From Methylomonas lenta (GTDB lineage: Bacteria > Pseudomonadota > Gammaproteobacteria > Methylococcales > Methylomonadaceae), in contig NZ_LUUI01000150.1 in NCBI RefSeq assembly GCF_001644015.1, positions 1 through 64,000 of the forward strand: DNA of 64,000 nt. Reading direction: 5' to 3'. Positions 17,776-26,483 of this stretch are shown here, piece by piece; position 1 is the stretch's first letter, and every line of letters begins with the position of its first letter. Position numbers and translations under genes: made by a program. The notes beneath the pieces are model-generated. The model made no database searches. It saw nothing but the letters and a program-made list of their open reading frames with translations, and was not told the DNA's origin.

Positions 17776-18477
17776 TTATCCGTTGATGATGTAGCCGGTC
17801 ATTTGGTAACCGAACAGAATCAGTCCTCCGGTCATTAAAAGGGTGTTGGTAGCGGTGGAAAAGGAATAGTAACTACGGTGTCGACGCCAAAAATCGAGAG
17901 TGATCAAGATAAACAACAGAGCCACAAATTGGCCTATCTCCACGCCGACATTAAAGGCCAATAAATTTTTCCATAGCTCTGCTTGAGGCAAGGAGAAATC
18001 CTGCAATTTGGTCGCCAAGCCAAAACCATGAAACAAGCCAAAAATCATCACTGCCCATTTGGTATTGGGTTGAAAGCCCAGCAAGCGCTGAAAACCGCCC
18101 AGGTTATCAAAGCCTTTGTAGACAATGGACAGTCCGATAATCGCATCGATCAGAAACGGATTGACTGCGATATTGCTTAACACGCCGAATAACAGCGTCA
18201 AGCTATGTCCCAAGGTAAACAGGCTGACATACACCAACACGTCTTTGGTGCGGAATAAAAAGAAAATTACACCGACTAAAAACAGCAGATGATCATAACC
18301 GGTGACCATGTGTTTGGCGCCGATATACAAAAACGGTCCGATGGCTATGCCCTGGTTTACCTGTAAAAAACGTTCGGTATTGGCATCAACGCCATGAGCC
18401 AGGACACTGGAATTGAGAAAGCATAAGAACAACGGTAAGCCTATAAGCCAGGCTAGACGGGATCTTGGTGGTGTCAT
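17776..18477 (-). CDS. HupE/UreJ-family membrane protein
   Basis: A 233-residue protein with a signal sequence or first helix and about six further membrane segments. The mature start AHGVD and the motifs GYDHLLFLVGVIFF, TLGHSLTL and GLFHGFGLA are typical of HupE/UreJ-2 proteins, which move Ni(II) or other divalent cations; conserved His residues in these motifs are the likely metal ligands. It is the first gene of the pair with the anchor protein. Its 5' end is back to back with chrB, with 169 bp between them. Confidence 0.75.
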   Translation of the reverse strand: MTPPRSRLAWLIGLPLFLCFLNSSVLAHGVDANTERFLQVNQGIAIGPFLYIGAKHMVTGYDHLLFLVGVIFFLFRTKDVLVYVSLFTLGHSLTLLFGVLSNIAVNPFLIDAIIGLSIVYKGFDNLGGFQRLLGFQPNTKWAVMIFGLFHGFGLATKLQDFSLPQAELWKNLLAFNVGVEIGQFVALLFILITLDFWRRHRSYYSFSTATNTLLMTGGLILFGYQMTGYIING

Positions 18478-18615
18478 ATTTAAAATATTCAGTGGGAGAA
18501 AAGTAGCACTTTATTGCCTATGGTAAACGACACGCTGGATTACCTCAATTCGTTGCAATGGATGTCGAGCTTGGTGATGGGATTTGTGTGGCAAATCCCC
18601 GCCTATTAATTTGTA

Positions 18616-18647
18616 ATGTATTTTACATGGTAGTAATATTTGCTACA
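18616..18647. promoter_or_regulatory. Inverted repeats just upstream of chrB
   Basis: Two small dyads lie immediately before the chrB ATG: ATGTA-TTT-TACAT (18616-18628) and GTAG-N9-CTAC (18631-18647). ChrB N-terminal domains act as chromate-responsive DNA-binding regulators in related systems, so an autoregulatory operator here is plausible. The half-sites are short and no clear -35/-10 pair is evident. Confidence 0.35.
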
Positions 18648-19588
18648 TGAATATTTGGCATTTACTTATAATTAGTCTTCCCACCGAGAACGCAACCGCA
18701 CGGATGCGTATCTGGCGGTCATTGAAAGCTTGCGGTGCGGCAGTGCTGCGTGATGGCGTCTACCTAATGCCTGATCGCGATCCTTGCCGCGAAACATTAG
18801 AAATCATCGCGGTAGAAGTTCGTGAGAATGGCGGCAGCGCATTGGTTTTGCGGACTGATGAGCCGACCGATAGCCATTTCATTAGCCTGTTCGACCGTCG
18901 TGATGAATATTCTGCTTTGTTGGCAGACATAGTCAAGCAACGTGGCGAACTGTCTGTTGATACGGCTCAAGACTTTATCAAGCAGACCAGAAAGCTGCGC
19001 AAAGTGTTTGCCAACCTGTCTGCTATCGACTTCTTTCCCGATGAAGCGCAACGGCAAACAGAGAGTGCGCTGAGCGAACTCGAACTGTCGACTGTTCGAA
19101 TATTATCCCCGGATGAGCCACATTCGATTGAAGGCTTAATCTCACGCCTATCAATCAATGATTATCAAGGCCGTACTTGGGCGACTCGCTGCCGACCATG
19201 GGTGGATAGACTGGCTTGTGCCTGGTTGATTAGGCGCTTTATCGATCCTCAAGCGCATTTGCTTTGGTTAGCGTCTGCCAGTGATTGCCCCGCTAATGCT
19301 CTCGGTTTCGATTTTGACGGTGCCTCGTTTAGTCATGTGGATGGCCGGGTGACCTTTGAAGTGTTATTAGCCAGTTTCGATCTTGAACAACCTGCACTCA
19401 AACGGCTGGGTGGGCTCGTACATTTTCTGGATGTCGGCGGTGTGCAACCACCCGAAGCCGTTGGTATTGAAAGTGTGTTGGCTGGACTTCGCGATGCCAT
19501 TAACGATGATGATCAACTGCTCGCGGCTGCCAGTGCAGTGTTTGACGGCTTGCTGGTAACGTTTGAGAAAGGAATAAACACACGATGA
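18647..19588 (+). CDS. chrB: Chromate resistance protein ChrB, two-domain form
   Basis: A 313-residue ChrB. The N-terminal domain (about 1-130, WHLLIISLPTENATARMRIWRSLK) is the regulatory/DNA-binding ChrB.N; the C-terminal domain (about 175-305, WATRCRPWVDRLACAWLIRRFIDP) is the ChrB.C domain. In Ochrobactrum-type systems ChrB regulates chrA in response to chromate. The stop overlaps the chrA start (ATGA), so the genes are translationally coupled. Confidence 0.9.
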   Translation: MNIWHLLIISLPTENATARMRIWRSLKACGAAVLRDGVYLMPDRDPCRETLEIIAVEVRENGGSALVLRTDEPTDSHFISLFDRRDEYSALLADIVKQRGELSVDTAQDFIKQTRKLRKVFANLSAIDFFPDEAQRQTESALSELELSTVRILSPDEPHSIEGLISRLSINDYQGRTWATRCRPWVDRLACAWLIRRFIDPQAHLLWLASASDCPANALGFDFDGASFSHVDGRVTFEVLLASFDLEQPALKRLGGLVHFLDVGGVQPPEAVGIESVLAGLRDAINDDDQLLAAASAVFDGLLVTFEKGINTR

Positions 19589-20976
19589 GTCAATCTGAAA
19601 ATCAATCATCTGCGAATACATTGATCAAGCCCGATCCGGTTGGCTTTTGGGAAGCCTTCCGTTTTTGGTTAAAGCTTGGTTTCGTCAGTTTCGGTGGCCC
19701 GGCCGGGCAAATCGCCATCATGCATCAGGAGTTAGTGGAAAAGCGCCGTTGGCTTTCCGAAAAGCGATTCTTACATGCGCTGAATTACTGCATGTTGCTG
19801 CCGGGACCGGAAGCCCAGCAGTTGGCCACCTATATCGGTTGGCTGATGCATCGCAGCTGGGGCGGCATTGTTGCCGGTGGTTTGTTTGTGCTGCCATCAT
19901 TATTGATTCTGATCGGTTTGAGCTGGATTTATCTGTCCTTTGGTCATATCACGGGGATTGCCGGTGTACTGTACGGAATTAAACCGGCGGTGACGGCCAT
20001 TGTGATTTTTGCTGCGTATCGAATCGGATCAAGGGCACTTAAGAATGGGGTGCTGTGGACCATGGCGGGATTGGCTTTTTTGGCCATTTTTTTATTCGAT
20101 ACACCCTTTCCGCTGATCGTGTTGGCGGCCGCCATCCTCGGCGCTATTAGCGGTAAGCTTGCTCCGCAGAAATTCACTGTTGGCGGCGGACATGGCTCGG
20201 CTAAAACAAGCTTCGATCCCGCATTGATTGACGACAATACGCCAACACCACCGCATGCACTGTTTAGCTGGGCGGGCTTGGTAAAAGTGATACTGGTTGG
20301 CCTGATTTTGTGGGGCGGCGTAATCGGTTTTCTTTGCGCTCGCTATGGTTGGGGCGGTGCATTGACGCAGATGGGCTGGTTCTTCACCAAAGCGGCGCTA
20401 CTCACCTTTGGTGGCGCCTATGCCGTCTTACCCTATGTATATCAGGGGGCTGTTGAACATTTTCAATGGCTGACGCCACATCAAATGATTGATGGTCTGG
20501 CTCTCGGCGAAACCACACCGGGACCGCTGATCATGGTGGTGACCTTTGTCGGTTTCGTCGCAGGTTGGGTAAAAGAAATCTTCGGTCCCGATCAGCTATT
20601 TCTAGGTGGTGCCATTGCGGCAACGGTGGTGACCTACTTTACCTTTTTGCCCAGTTTTATATTCATTTTGGCCGGTGGTCCATTGGTGGAATCGACTCAC
20701 GGCAAGCTGAAATTCACTGCGCCTCTGACCGGCATTACCGCTGCCGTCGTCGGTGTGATTCTCAATCTGGCGGTGTTTTTCGCCTGGCATGTGTTCTGGC
20801 CACAAGGTTTTGCAGGACATTTTGATACGGTTTCTGCACTCATTAGCCTGTGCGCTCTTTTGTCATTGTTTCGTTACAAAGTAGGTGTTATCCCCGTCAT
20901 CGCTGCCTGTGGCGGTGCCGGTCTGTTGTTTAGTTTCATCAAAATCTGGCTTGCCCAGCAAGGAGTTACCGTATGA
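19585..20976 (+). CDS. chrA: Chromate efflux transporter ChrA (CHR family)
   Basis: A 463-residue bidomain CHR-family membrane protein, an inner-membrane exporter of chromate. The N-terminal half carries the signature FGGPAGQIAIMH and LNYCMLLPGPEAQQLATYIG; the C-terminal half has the repeated homologous TFGGAYAVLPYVYQ and GETTPGPLIMVVTFVGF, as expected from the internal duplication of long-chain ChrA. About ten membrane segments. It overlaps chrB upstream and the DUF1259 gene downstream by 4 bp each. Confidence 0.95.
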   Translation: MSQSENQSSANTLIKPDPVGFWEAFRFWLKLGFVSFGGPAGQIAIMHQELVEKRRWLSEKRFLHALNYCMLLPGPEAQQLATYIGWLMHRSWGGIVAGGLFVLPSLLILIGLSWIYLSFGHITGIAGVLYGIKPAVTAIVIFAAYRIGSRALKNGVLWTMAGLAFLAIFLFDTPFPLIVLAAAILGAISGKLAPQKFTVGGGHGSAKTSFDPALIDDNTPTPPHALFSWAGLVKVILVGLILWGGVIGFLCARYGWGGALTQMGWFFTKAALLTFGGAYAVLPYVYQGAVEHFQWLTPHQMIDGLALGETTPGPLIMVVTFVGFVAGWVKEIFGPDQLFLGGAIAATVVTYFTFLPSFIFILAGGPLVESTHGKLKFTAPLTGITAAVVGVILNLAVFFAWHVFWPQGFAGHFDTVSALISLCALLSLFRYKVGVIPVIAACGGAGLLFSFIKIWLAQQGVTV

Positions 20977-21884
20977 ACACAATTCGCCAATCTCAAATTT
21001 TAGCGCTGTTAATTTCATCACTACTGGGCGTAGCCTATGCTCAAGAGCCAACTCAGCATACTGGCGTACTGGATATCGCCAAGATAGAGCAACTGACTGG
21101 CGCCAAAGGCAAACTCGATACCGCCGAAAATGCGTTCAAAGTCACCGTGCCACGCAGTGATCTGGCTGTCACCGTGGCAGGCGTGAAAATGACAGCGGCG
21201 ACCGGATTCACCTCATGGGCTGCTTTTTCGCCAGTAGGCGATAAAACTATGGTGATGGGGGATATGGTGTTGCAGGAAGACCAGATTAATCCGGTGATGA
21301 GCTCAGCATTGGAAAATGGCATTGAGGTTACTGCCCTGCATAACCATTTCTTGTGGGATACGCCAAAAGTGATGTTCATGCACATCGGCGGCAGCGGCGA
21401 TGCAGAAAGTCTGGCGACCAGTATCGGCAAGGTGTTTGCCAAAATCAAGGAAACCAGCAGCGCTAAAACCCATGTAAAACCTAAGTCGTTTGATGCCGGT
21501 AAAACCTCGCTTGATCCCAAACCCATCGAAACGATTATTGGTGCGCCAGTAGAGAAAACTGGTGAAGTGTATAAAGTCACCATCGGTCGAACCACACAAA
21601 TGGATGGTCATCCGGTTGGCAAAACCATGGGGGTGAATACTTGGGCGGTATTTGCCGGCAGCAATGACAAAGCCATTGTCGAAGGCGATTTCGCTGTGCT
21701 GGAAACTAAACTGCAAGGTGTACTGAAAGCTTTGCGCGGTGCGGGTATCGCCATTACCACGATACACAATCACATGGTCGGCGAATCCCCGAGGATTGTT
21801 TTTCTGCACTACTGGGGTGAAGGCATAGCCAGTGATCTGGCCAAAGCCTTTAAAGCCGCGCTAGATGCTCAATCGAAAACTTGA
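20973..21884 (+). CDS. Exported DUF1259 (LpqO/LppY-like) protein
   Basis: A 303-residue secreted protein: signal peptide 1-23 (LLISSLLGVAYA), then two DUF1259 repeats. Each holds an ALHNHFLWDTPKVMFMHIGG / TIHNHMVGESPRIVFLHYWG block, with HNH and a downstream His likely to bind metal. The family occurs with chromate-resistance genes but its biochemical role is unsettled. The 4-bp overlap with chrA puts it in the chr operon. Confidence 0.82.
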   Translation: MNTIRQSQILALLISSLLGVAYAQEPTQHTGVLDIAKIEQLTGAKGKLDTAENAFKVTVPRSDLAVTVAGVKMTAATGFTSWAAFSPVGDKTMVMGDMVLQEDQINPVMSSALENGIEVTALHNHFLWDTPKVMFMHIGGSGDAESLATSIGKVFAKIKETSSAKTHVKPKSFDAGKTSLDPKPIETIIGAPVEKTGEVYKVTIGRTTQMDGHPVGKTMGVNTWAVFAGSNDKAIVEGDFAVLETKLQGVLKALRGAGIAITTIHNHMVGESPRIVFLHYWGEGIASDLAKAFKAALDAQSKT

Positions 21885-21894
21885 GGAAATACCC

Positions 21895-22350
21895 ATGCAA
21901 TGGATCACCCGTGAACGGCCAAAAATTGATCGAATTGCCTGCCCTTGGCTAATTGCCCGCTTCATAGATAAAGATGCTGAATTTGTTTACGTCACTGCCG
22001 ATCAGGTATTTCGAGTAGCAGAGGAAACAGGCGCTATTCCTTATGACATTCCTGGCGCCGAACTTTCACATGTCGGGGAACTATGCAGTTTCGATGCCTT
22101 TTTGAGTCGGTACGGACTGGATGATCCTGCCTTACAACAGCTGGCAAGCATTGTGCGAGGCGCAGACACATCGAGACTGAATCTGACACCCGAATCGTCA
22201 GGGCTATATGCTATATCGCTGGGCCTATCCCACATTTTCAATAATGATCACGACATGCTCAAACAAGGTTTGGTACTTTACGATGCACTCTTTGCATGGT
22301 GTCGCCATTGCCAGAGCGAAACACATAACTGGCCGCCTTCTTCCGCATAG
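21895..22350 (+). CDS. Stand-alone ChrB C-terminal domain protein
   Basis: A 151-residue protein starting MQWITRERPKIDRIACPWLI; the ATG at 21895 has AGGA at ideal spacing. It consists only of the ChrB.C domain also found at the C-terminus of the ChrB at 18647-19588 (compare RPWVDRLACAWLIRRFIDP). Conserved Cys, Asp and His (IACPWL, FSHVDG / LSHVGELCSFDAF) suggest metal or oxyanion handling. Having both a fused and a free copy in one operon suggests separate regulatory and enzymatic roles; this is inference. Confidence 0.82.
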   Translation: MQWITRERPKIDRIACPWLIARFIDKDAEFVYVTADQVFRVAEETGAIPYDIPGAELSHVGELCSFDAFLSRYGLDDPALQQLASIVRGADTSRLNLTPESSGLYAISLGLSHIFNNDHDMLKQGLVLYDALFAWCRHCQSETHNWPPSSA

Positions 22351-22412
22351 ACGAATAGTAAAAGGGAGGATTGGACAGTTCATAGGAAATCATCTCCATT
22401 TATCTGAAAAGC

Positions 22413-23690
22413 ATGAGTCAACCGCCACAGTCTTCGCCATCACTTTTTCGCAATCGAAATTTCAGCTTACTCTTTTCCGCCCAGCTTATATCGCTCGCGG
22501 GTAGCGGGGCCACGACGGTTGGGTTAGCACTATTCGCCCATCAATTGGTGGGCGGCAGTTCGGCAGCGACTGTGATAGGTAATGCCTTGATGTTACGCAT
22601 CCTGGCGTTTTTACTGTTTTCCCAGCCGGCAGGGGTGCTGGCAGATCGCACGAACCGCAAACTGTTGTTGATTTTAGCCGACCTCGTTCGCGTCGTTTTG
22701 ATGGCGTTATTTCCGTTTGTACACAGCGTATGGCAAGTCTATCTGATGATATTTTTGATTAACGCTGCGTCAGCTTTTTTCACGCCTACCTATGATTCCA
22801 CTCTTCCAGAAGTGGTTGGCAGCGATCAGTATGTCAAAGCGCTATCGCTTTCACGGATAGCGGTCGATATGGAAGCCGTTTTAGGCCCTGCTGTCGCTGG
22901 GTTACTGGTTACTCTACTAGGCTTGAACTGGTTGTTTTGGTTTGATGCCGCCACCTATTTAGCTTCTGCCGCTCTAGTCACCGCCAGCGTGTTGCCGCAT
23001 GTATCCAAACCGAGTATTCAGTTTTCGTTCAGAACCTTTCTGGGTGAATTGACCTATGGCACCCGGATATTGCTTCATCAGGCTGTTTTGCGACGGGCAT
23101 TGTTGTTGAATTTGGTTGAAGCGATTGCTGGGGCGGCGGCGATCGTGGCGACGGTGGTGTATGTCAAAGATGTATTGATGCTGGGTGAAAATGAATTTGT
23201 GTTGGCGATGTCAGGGTTGGGCCTTGGTTCCACGGTCACCGCGCTGTTTTTGGGATGGGCTACGGGGCGTTACGAGTCAAGCGCTAAAGGACCTTCTGAA
23301 CTGCATGGTCGACGCCATCAATGGACTGAACGTGCTTTGCTGACAGGTGGCGTGGTCTTGGGGTTGATACTGTTACCGGGTATGAAGCAGCCGCCATTCT
23401 TGTTGTTCGTCGGGCTATGGCTGTTGAATGGCGTGGGGCAGGCGCTCATCGCATTGTCTTCTTCAACCTTACTGGCCGAACATACACAAAAAACTGATCG
23501 AGGGAAGGCTTATGCCGCACATTTCGCGCTGACGCATATGTTTTGGCTAATCACTTATCCTGCCATCGGATACGGTGTGAGCAGTTTTGGAGCACCGTTG
23601 ACCTTTACCATCGCCGGAGCGATTTGTTCTGTTATCGCCATGCTCGCGATCATTTCGCGTAAACCCAACCACGATCATGTACACCGATAG
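22413..23690 (+). CDS. MFS transporter, last gene of the chromate block
   Basis: A 425-residue major-facilitator protein with twelve predicted membrane segments and the intrafamily motif GVLADRTNRKLLLI between helices 2 and 3. It resembles EntS/MefA-like drug:H+ antiporters. MFS permeases of this type are recurrent neighbours of chrA, but the substrate is unknown. The start at 22413 has a weak ribosome site. It follows the ChrB.C gene by 62 bp. Confidence 0.8.
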   Translation: MSQPPQSSPSLFRNRNFSLLFSAQLISLAGSGATTVGLALFAHQLVGGSSAATVIGNALMLRILAFLLFSQPAGVLADRTNRKLLLILADLVRVVLMALFPFVHSVWQVYLMIFLINAASAFFTPTYDSTLPEVVGSDQYVKALSLSRIAVDMEAVLGPAVAGLLVTLLGLNWLFWFDAATYLASAALVTASVLPHVSKPSIQFSFRTFLGELTYGTRILLHQAVLRRALLLNLVEAIAGAAAIVATVVYVKDVLMLGENEFVLAMSGLGLGSTVTALFLGWATGRYESSAKGPSELHGRRHQWTERALLTGGVVLGLILLPGMKQPPFLLFVGLWLLNGVGQALIALSSSTLLAEHTQKTDRGKAYAAHFALTHMFWLITYPAIGYGVSSFGAPLTFTIAGAICSVIAMLAIISRKPNHDHVHR

Positions 23691-23739
23691 CAAATTGAAT
23701 TTTGCGTGACAGCCTGTTGGCCAAGAAACTCATTTCTTT

Positions 23740-24056
23740 GGGCGACATTTGGTACGGGCCAACGCCAATTGCAGCGGAGGGGTCTTCTATACCATGCTTT
23801 GGGTTTTGTCGTTTCACCGTTGGGCAACAGGACCTTTATACAGCCGCTACGCCGTTTGATTTGAATAGGGAATGGCGACTAAATGAAGGATTGCGGACAT
23901 AGCTGACTGACATCGGTGACTGGCAGCAAGGGGTCGTTTGCAGCACGTCACAACTGTCCGGTTTAGGGAAGCGTAAAATCCATAGCTGACCGGCAGTTAT
24001 AAGGTCGAAACCGTAAATTCGCCATTTCCCAAAACAGCCATTCAATTCTGGCCTAA
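23740..24056. repeat. Non-coding dispersed-repeat DNA
   Basis: The stretch has no convincing gene. Its right end (24000-24056, read in reverse) resembles the last 60 bases of the window (63943-64000): both continue outward from the same GTAACTACCCCGATTA sequence with CCAG..GAATG..TTTT. An open frame of 91 codons on the minus strand here (23836-24111) runs through the inverted repeat and is probably not a gene. It looks like an interspersed repeat family of the host genome. Confidence 0.45.
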
Positions 24057-24360
24057 TCGGGGTAGTTACCTCATAGCTGCCAAAAGTGCCATCCTCGCCA
24101 AATCGACACATTAATTCAATATAATCAATATATTAACTATTTTAAGATTTATCCAGTATTTTTAACACTAAAACCCAGAAATACAAATTAGCGTACCTAT
24201 CAATAGGCCTTGGCCTAGTGGTAGCTGACAAAACACCCTAAAACAACTCTCAATAGAATTGTTTTAGATTTATGAGAGTCGCTCTATCACTGCAACTTTG
24301 ATGCTTTTGATTTAGTTTAACCAAGATGGCACTTTTGGCAGCTATGAGGTAACCACCCCT
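24057..24360. mobile_element. 304-bp MITE-like element with 36-bp terminal inverted repeats
   Basis: The left end (24057-24092) and right end (24325-24360) are inverted repeats matching at 34 of 36 positions, with the shared core TTACCTCATAGCTGCC followed by AAAAGTGCCATC. The 232 bp between them are AT-rich, non-coding, and contain a smaller hairpin CTAAAACAA-N12-TTGTTTTAG near 24239-24268. A related half (26 of 28 bases to the outer part of the left repeat and its flank) lies at 63928-63955. This is the layout of a miniature inverted-repeat element; no transposase is seen and the target duplication is unclear. Confidence 0.6.
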
Positions 24361-24645
24361 ATAACGGCTTAATTCTATTTGAAGGCAAGCTGTAATTTAT
24401 GCGAAATTTGGCAATAGGTGTTGATTCATGATGGTTTATCTCGATCTGGTGTGGCGAATGGTCAACTTGACCAGTGAGAATGGCAAAGTTAGAATAGATT
24501 GCGGTTGCCAACCTTACTTGCACACGAGTAAAAAAAGGCCATATCACTTTAGTCATTAGATTGTTGTTTCTTTAATAGCCTCGTCGTCGGGGACTTAAAC
24601 GTGTGCGCCTGACCCGAATAACGACGTGGCGTTGGGGAAATAATC

Positions 24646-25797
24646 ATGACTATCAAAGAATTTGCCTACTCGGCGCAACAGTACCTCGAAACCCAAACGG
24701 GTGAGAAATTCAAACGTGCACACATTTACGAGCTTTTAGCGACCTCATTTAGCTACAACTCATTTGCAGCACTTTGTGCTGAATCTGTTGTATTCCATGG
24801 AAAACAAGCATCCAAACACAGCTCAAAGCACAATTTAGATTTACGCCACCGTTGTGCGGAATTAGGGTACCCCTCCAAAACGGCTGACATCGTATTTGCT
24901 GAGTTTCCGCCGTTGATTACAGAACAACGGATTTGTATCGTCAATATTCAGAAATTAATAGCAAGGCTACGAGGGGAGTTTTCGTATCAAGATGGATATT
25001 CAGAATGGGACGCTGGCGAGTACGACGATGAAATTGAAGACGACGCTGGACACGCTTTGTTTAATGGCACGGATGCAAATGACGACTATTATCAGGACGA
25101 TTTATCGCCGGAATTGCTGGCAGGACTGGAGTCGACGGCGGTAAAAGGAAACTCACTTGCGCATTACGCCATAGCGCTTTTTCTAATGCCTGACGCCGAT
25201 TATGATCAAACGCCTGGCTCTGAATATTGGTATAACCAGGAACAACAAGGTCGCGTATTAACTGGCGTTGAGAAGGAATGGGCCGATGAGTATGCTGAAG
25301 CGATCAATAATGCTCAGAAATTTGAATTTCATCTTAGAGAGGCTGGTCGTTTAGGTAACGAGGATGCGCTTCTTGATCTCGCTGAGCGCTTCGATGATCC
25401 ATCATTTTTTGAGCAAGATAGTTATAGTAAGAATCACGATCTCCTTAGAGTGGCAGAGATTGCAGAAAGCTTGGGCCGTATTCATGATGTTCACGAATGG
25501 CTGACCAAAGCAGCGGAGGCTGGCGATACCGAAGCAATGCGCAAACTTATCGAAGAGTTCGACCAGGATGATCTGCAACGTTGTTGGAGTTGGGTTTACC
25601 TAGCACAATTGTTAGATACTGATCTAACACGAGATGACTACTATGCCATACATGAAGACGGCTCTCACTACGATGACGACGTCGGTGGTCCCATGTATGT
25701 GGATGGTCAAGAAGGTATCAAGCTTCCAACGTTGAGTGATGATCAAGATGCGCTGGCCCGGCAGACTGCAAAAGTTCTATTTGATAAAATGCAGTAA
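24646..25797 (+). CDS. SEL1-like repeat protein, unknown function
   Basis: A 383-residue acidic protein. The N-terminal ~45 residues (FAYSAQQYLETQTGEKFKRAHIYELLATSFSYNS) recur in plasmid and genomic-island proteins. The rest has degenerate SEL1/TPR-like helical repeats: GNSLAHYAIALFLM, GNEDALLDLAERFDD, WLTKAAEAGDTEAMRKLIEEF. There are Asp-rich runs (DDEIEDDAGH, DDDVGGP). No signal peptide, so it is presumably cytoplasmic. SEL1 proteins usually mediate protein contacts. A weak GGGG ribosome site precedes the ATG. It stands next to repeat DNA and may be part of a separate acquired unit. Confidence 0.65.
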   Translation: MTIKEFAYSAQQYLETQTGEKFKRAHIYELLATSFSYNSFAALCAESVVFHGKQASKHSSKHNLDLRHRCAELGYPSKTADIVFAEFPPLITEQRICIVNIQKLIARLRGEFSYQDGYSEWDAGEYDDEIEDDAGHALFNGTDANDDYYQDDLSPELLAGLESTAVKGNSLAHYAIALFLMPDADYDQTPGSEYWYNQEQQGRVLTGVEKEWADEYAEAINNAQKFEFHLREAGRLGNEDALLDLAERFDDPSFFEQDSYSKNHDLLRVAEIAESLGRIHDVHEWLTKAAEAGDTEAMRKLIEEFDQDDLQRCWSWVYLAQLLDTDLTRDDYYAIHEDGSHYDDDVGGPMYVDGQEGIKLPTLSDDQDALARQTAKVLFDKMQ

Positions 25798-25917
25798 TTT
25801 GTAAATATAGCCCTGACTTGTTTACCGCTTGCCAGGGTTATTAAGATTATCTACATAGATAAGCAACCGTAGTTGCTCCCAATTTTCAGACTTTTGCAAA
25901 TGACATTTTGGTGTTAC

Positions 25918-26226
25918 ATGTTTGAAGACAACGTTCACCCCAGAAACATATACGAAATTTACCAAAGTAACGGCAATACCGCCGGCTTCTGGGTTCAACG
26001 TACTACTTGGTTGCCACGAACCGTTGCCAAAATTCTTTCTATTGATGCCAAAGGATATGGCCATTTGTCTGGCATTCCGCCATGTTTCAATAATCCGGTC
26101 GTTTTATGCGAGTTTTACGAAAATGGAAATTTGCAGAAACTCTCAATGGTTTTGCCTAATTCATCTGCATCTGATTATATTCAAATAGAGCAACCTGATT
26201 TTACTATCGGGCAAGAAGCCGAATAA
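25918..26226 (+). CDS. Hypothetical small protein
   Basis: A 102-residue protein beginning MFEDNVHPRNIYEIYQSNGN; this inner ATG is preferred because the longer frame (to 25873) begins with low-quality sequence. It is aromatic-rich (FWVQRTTWLPRTVAKIL) with a C-terminus DYIQIEQPDF. No family recognised. It follows the SEL1-like gene by 120 bp on the same strand and could be its partner; there is no direct evidence. Confidence 0.45.
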   Translation: MFEDNVHPRNIYEIYQSNGNTAGFWVQRTTWLPRTVAKILSIDAKGYGHLSGIPPCFNNPVVLCEFYENGNLQKLSMVLPNSSASDYIQIEQPDFTIGQEAE

Positions 26227-26483
26227 TCTTTGGCATTTCGATAGATTGAAGTCGGCCAGTTATTTAACAGTGACCAACTCTCGCCAGTCATTGGTATAGC
26301 TTGGGAAATCCGCCCCGCCTTGGATTGCCAGCTTTTGTTAAAGCCTGACGAAGCAATGATGCGTTAACGCATTGATTCATGGTACCGATCTGGTGAGTGA
26401 TAAACCGCATTATCACCGATAGGTTTTCTACACGCAGGAGAGGTGTGTTTTCCTACAGCCCAGTGCTATCGGTAACGTCTTGA
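26227..26483. other. Intergenic region with one long-range inverted repeat
   Basis: No gene seen. A perfect 8-bp inverted repeat ACCGATAG (26415-26422) / CTATCGGT (26466-26473) brackets 43 bp just downstream of the relaxase gene stop. It may form a transcript end for the convergent genes, but there is no T-run, so it is not a classical terminator. Confidence 0.4.

Noticed and set aside
23836..24111. 91-codon minus-strand ORF
   Set aside because: It starts inside the MITE-like element, crosses its inverted repeat and lies in dispersed non-coding repeat DNA.
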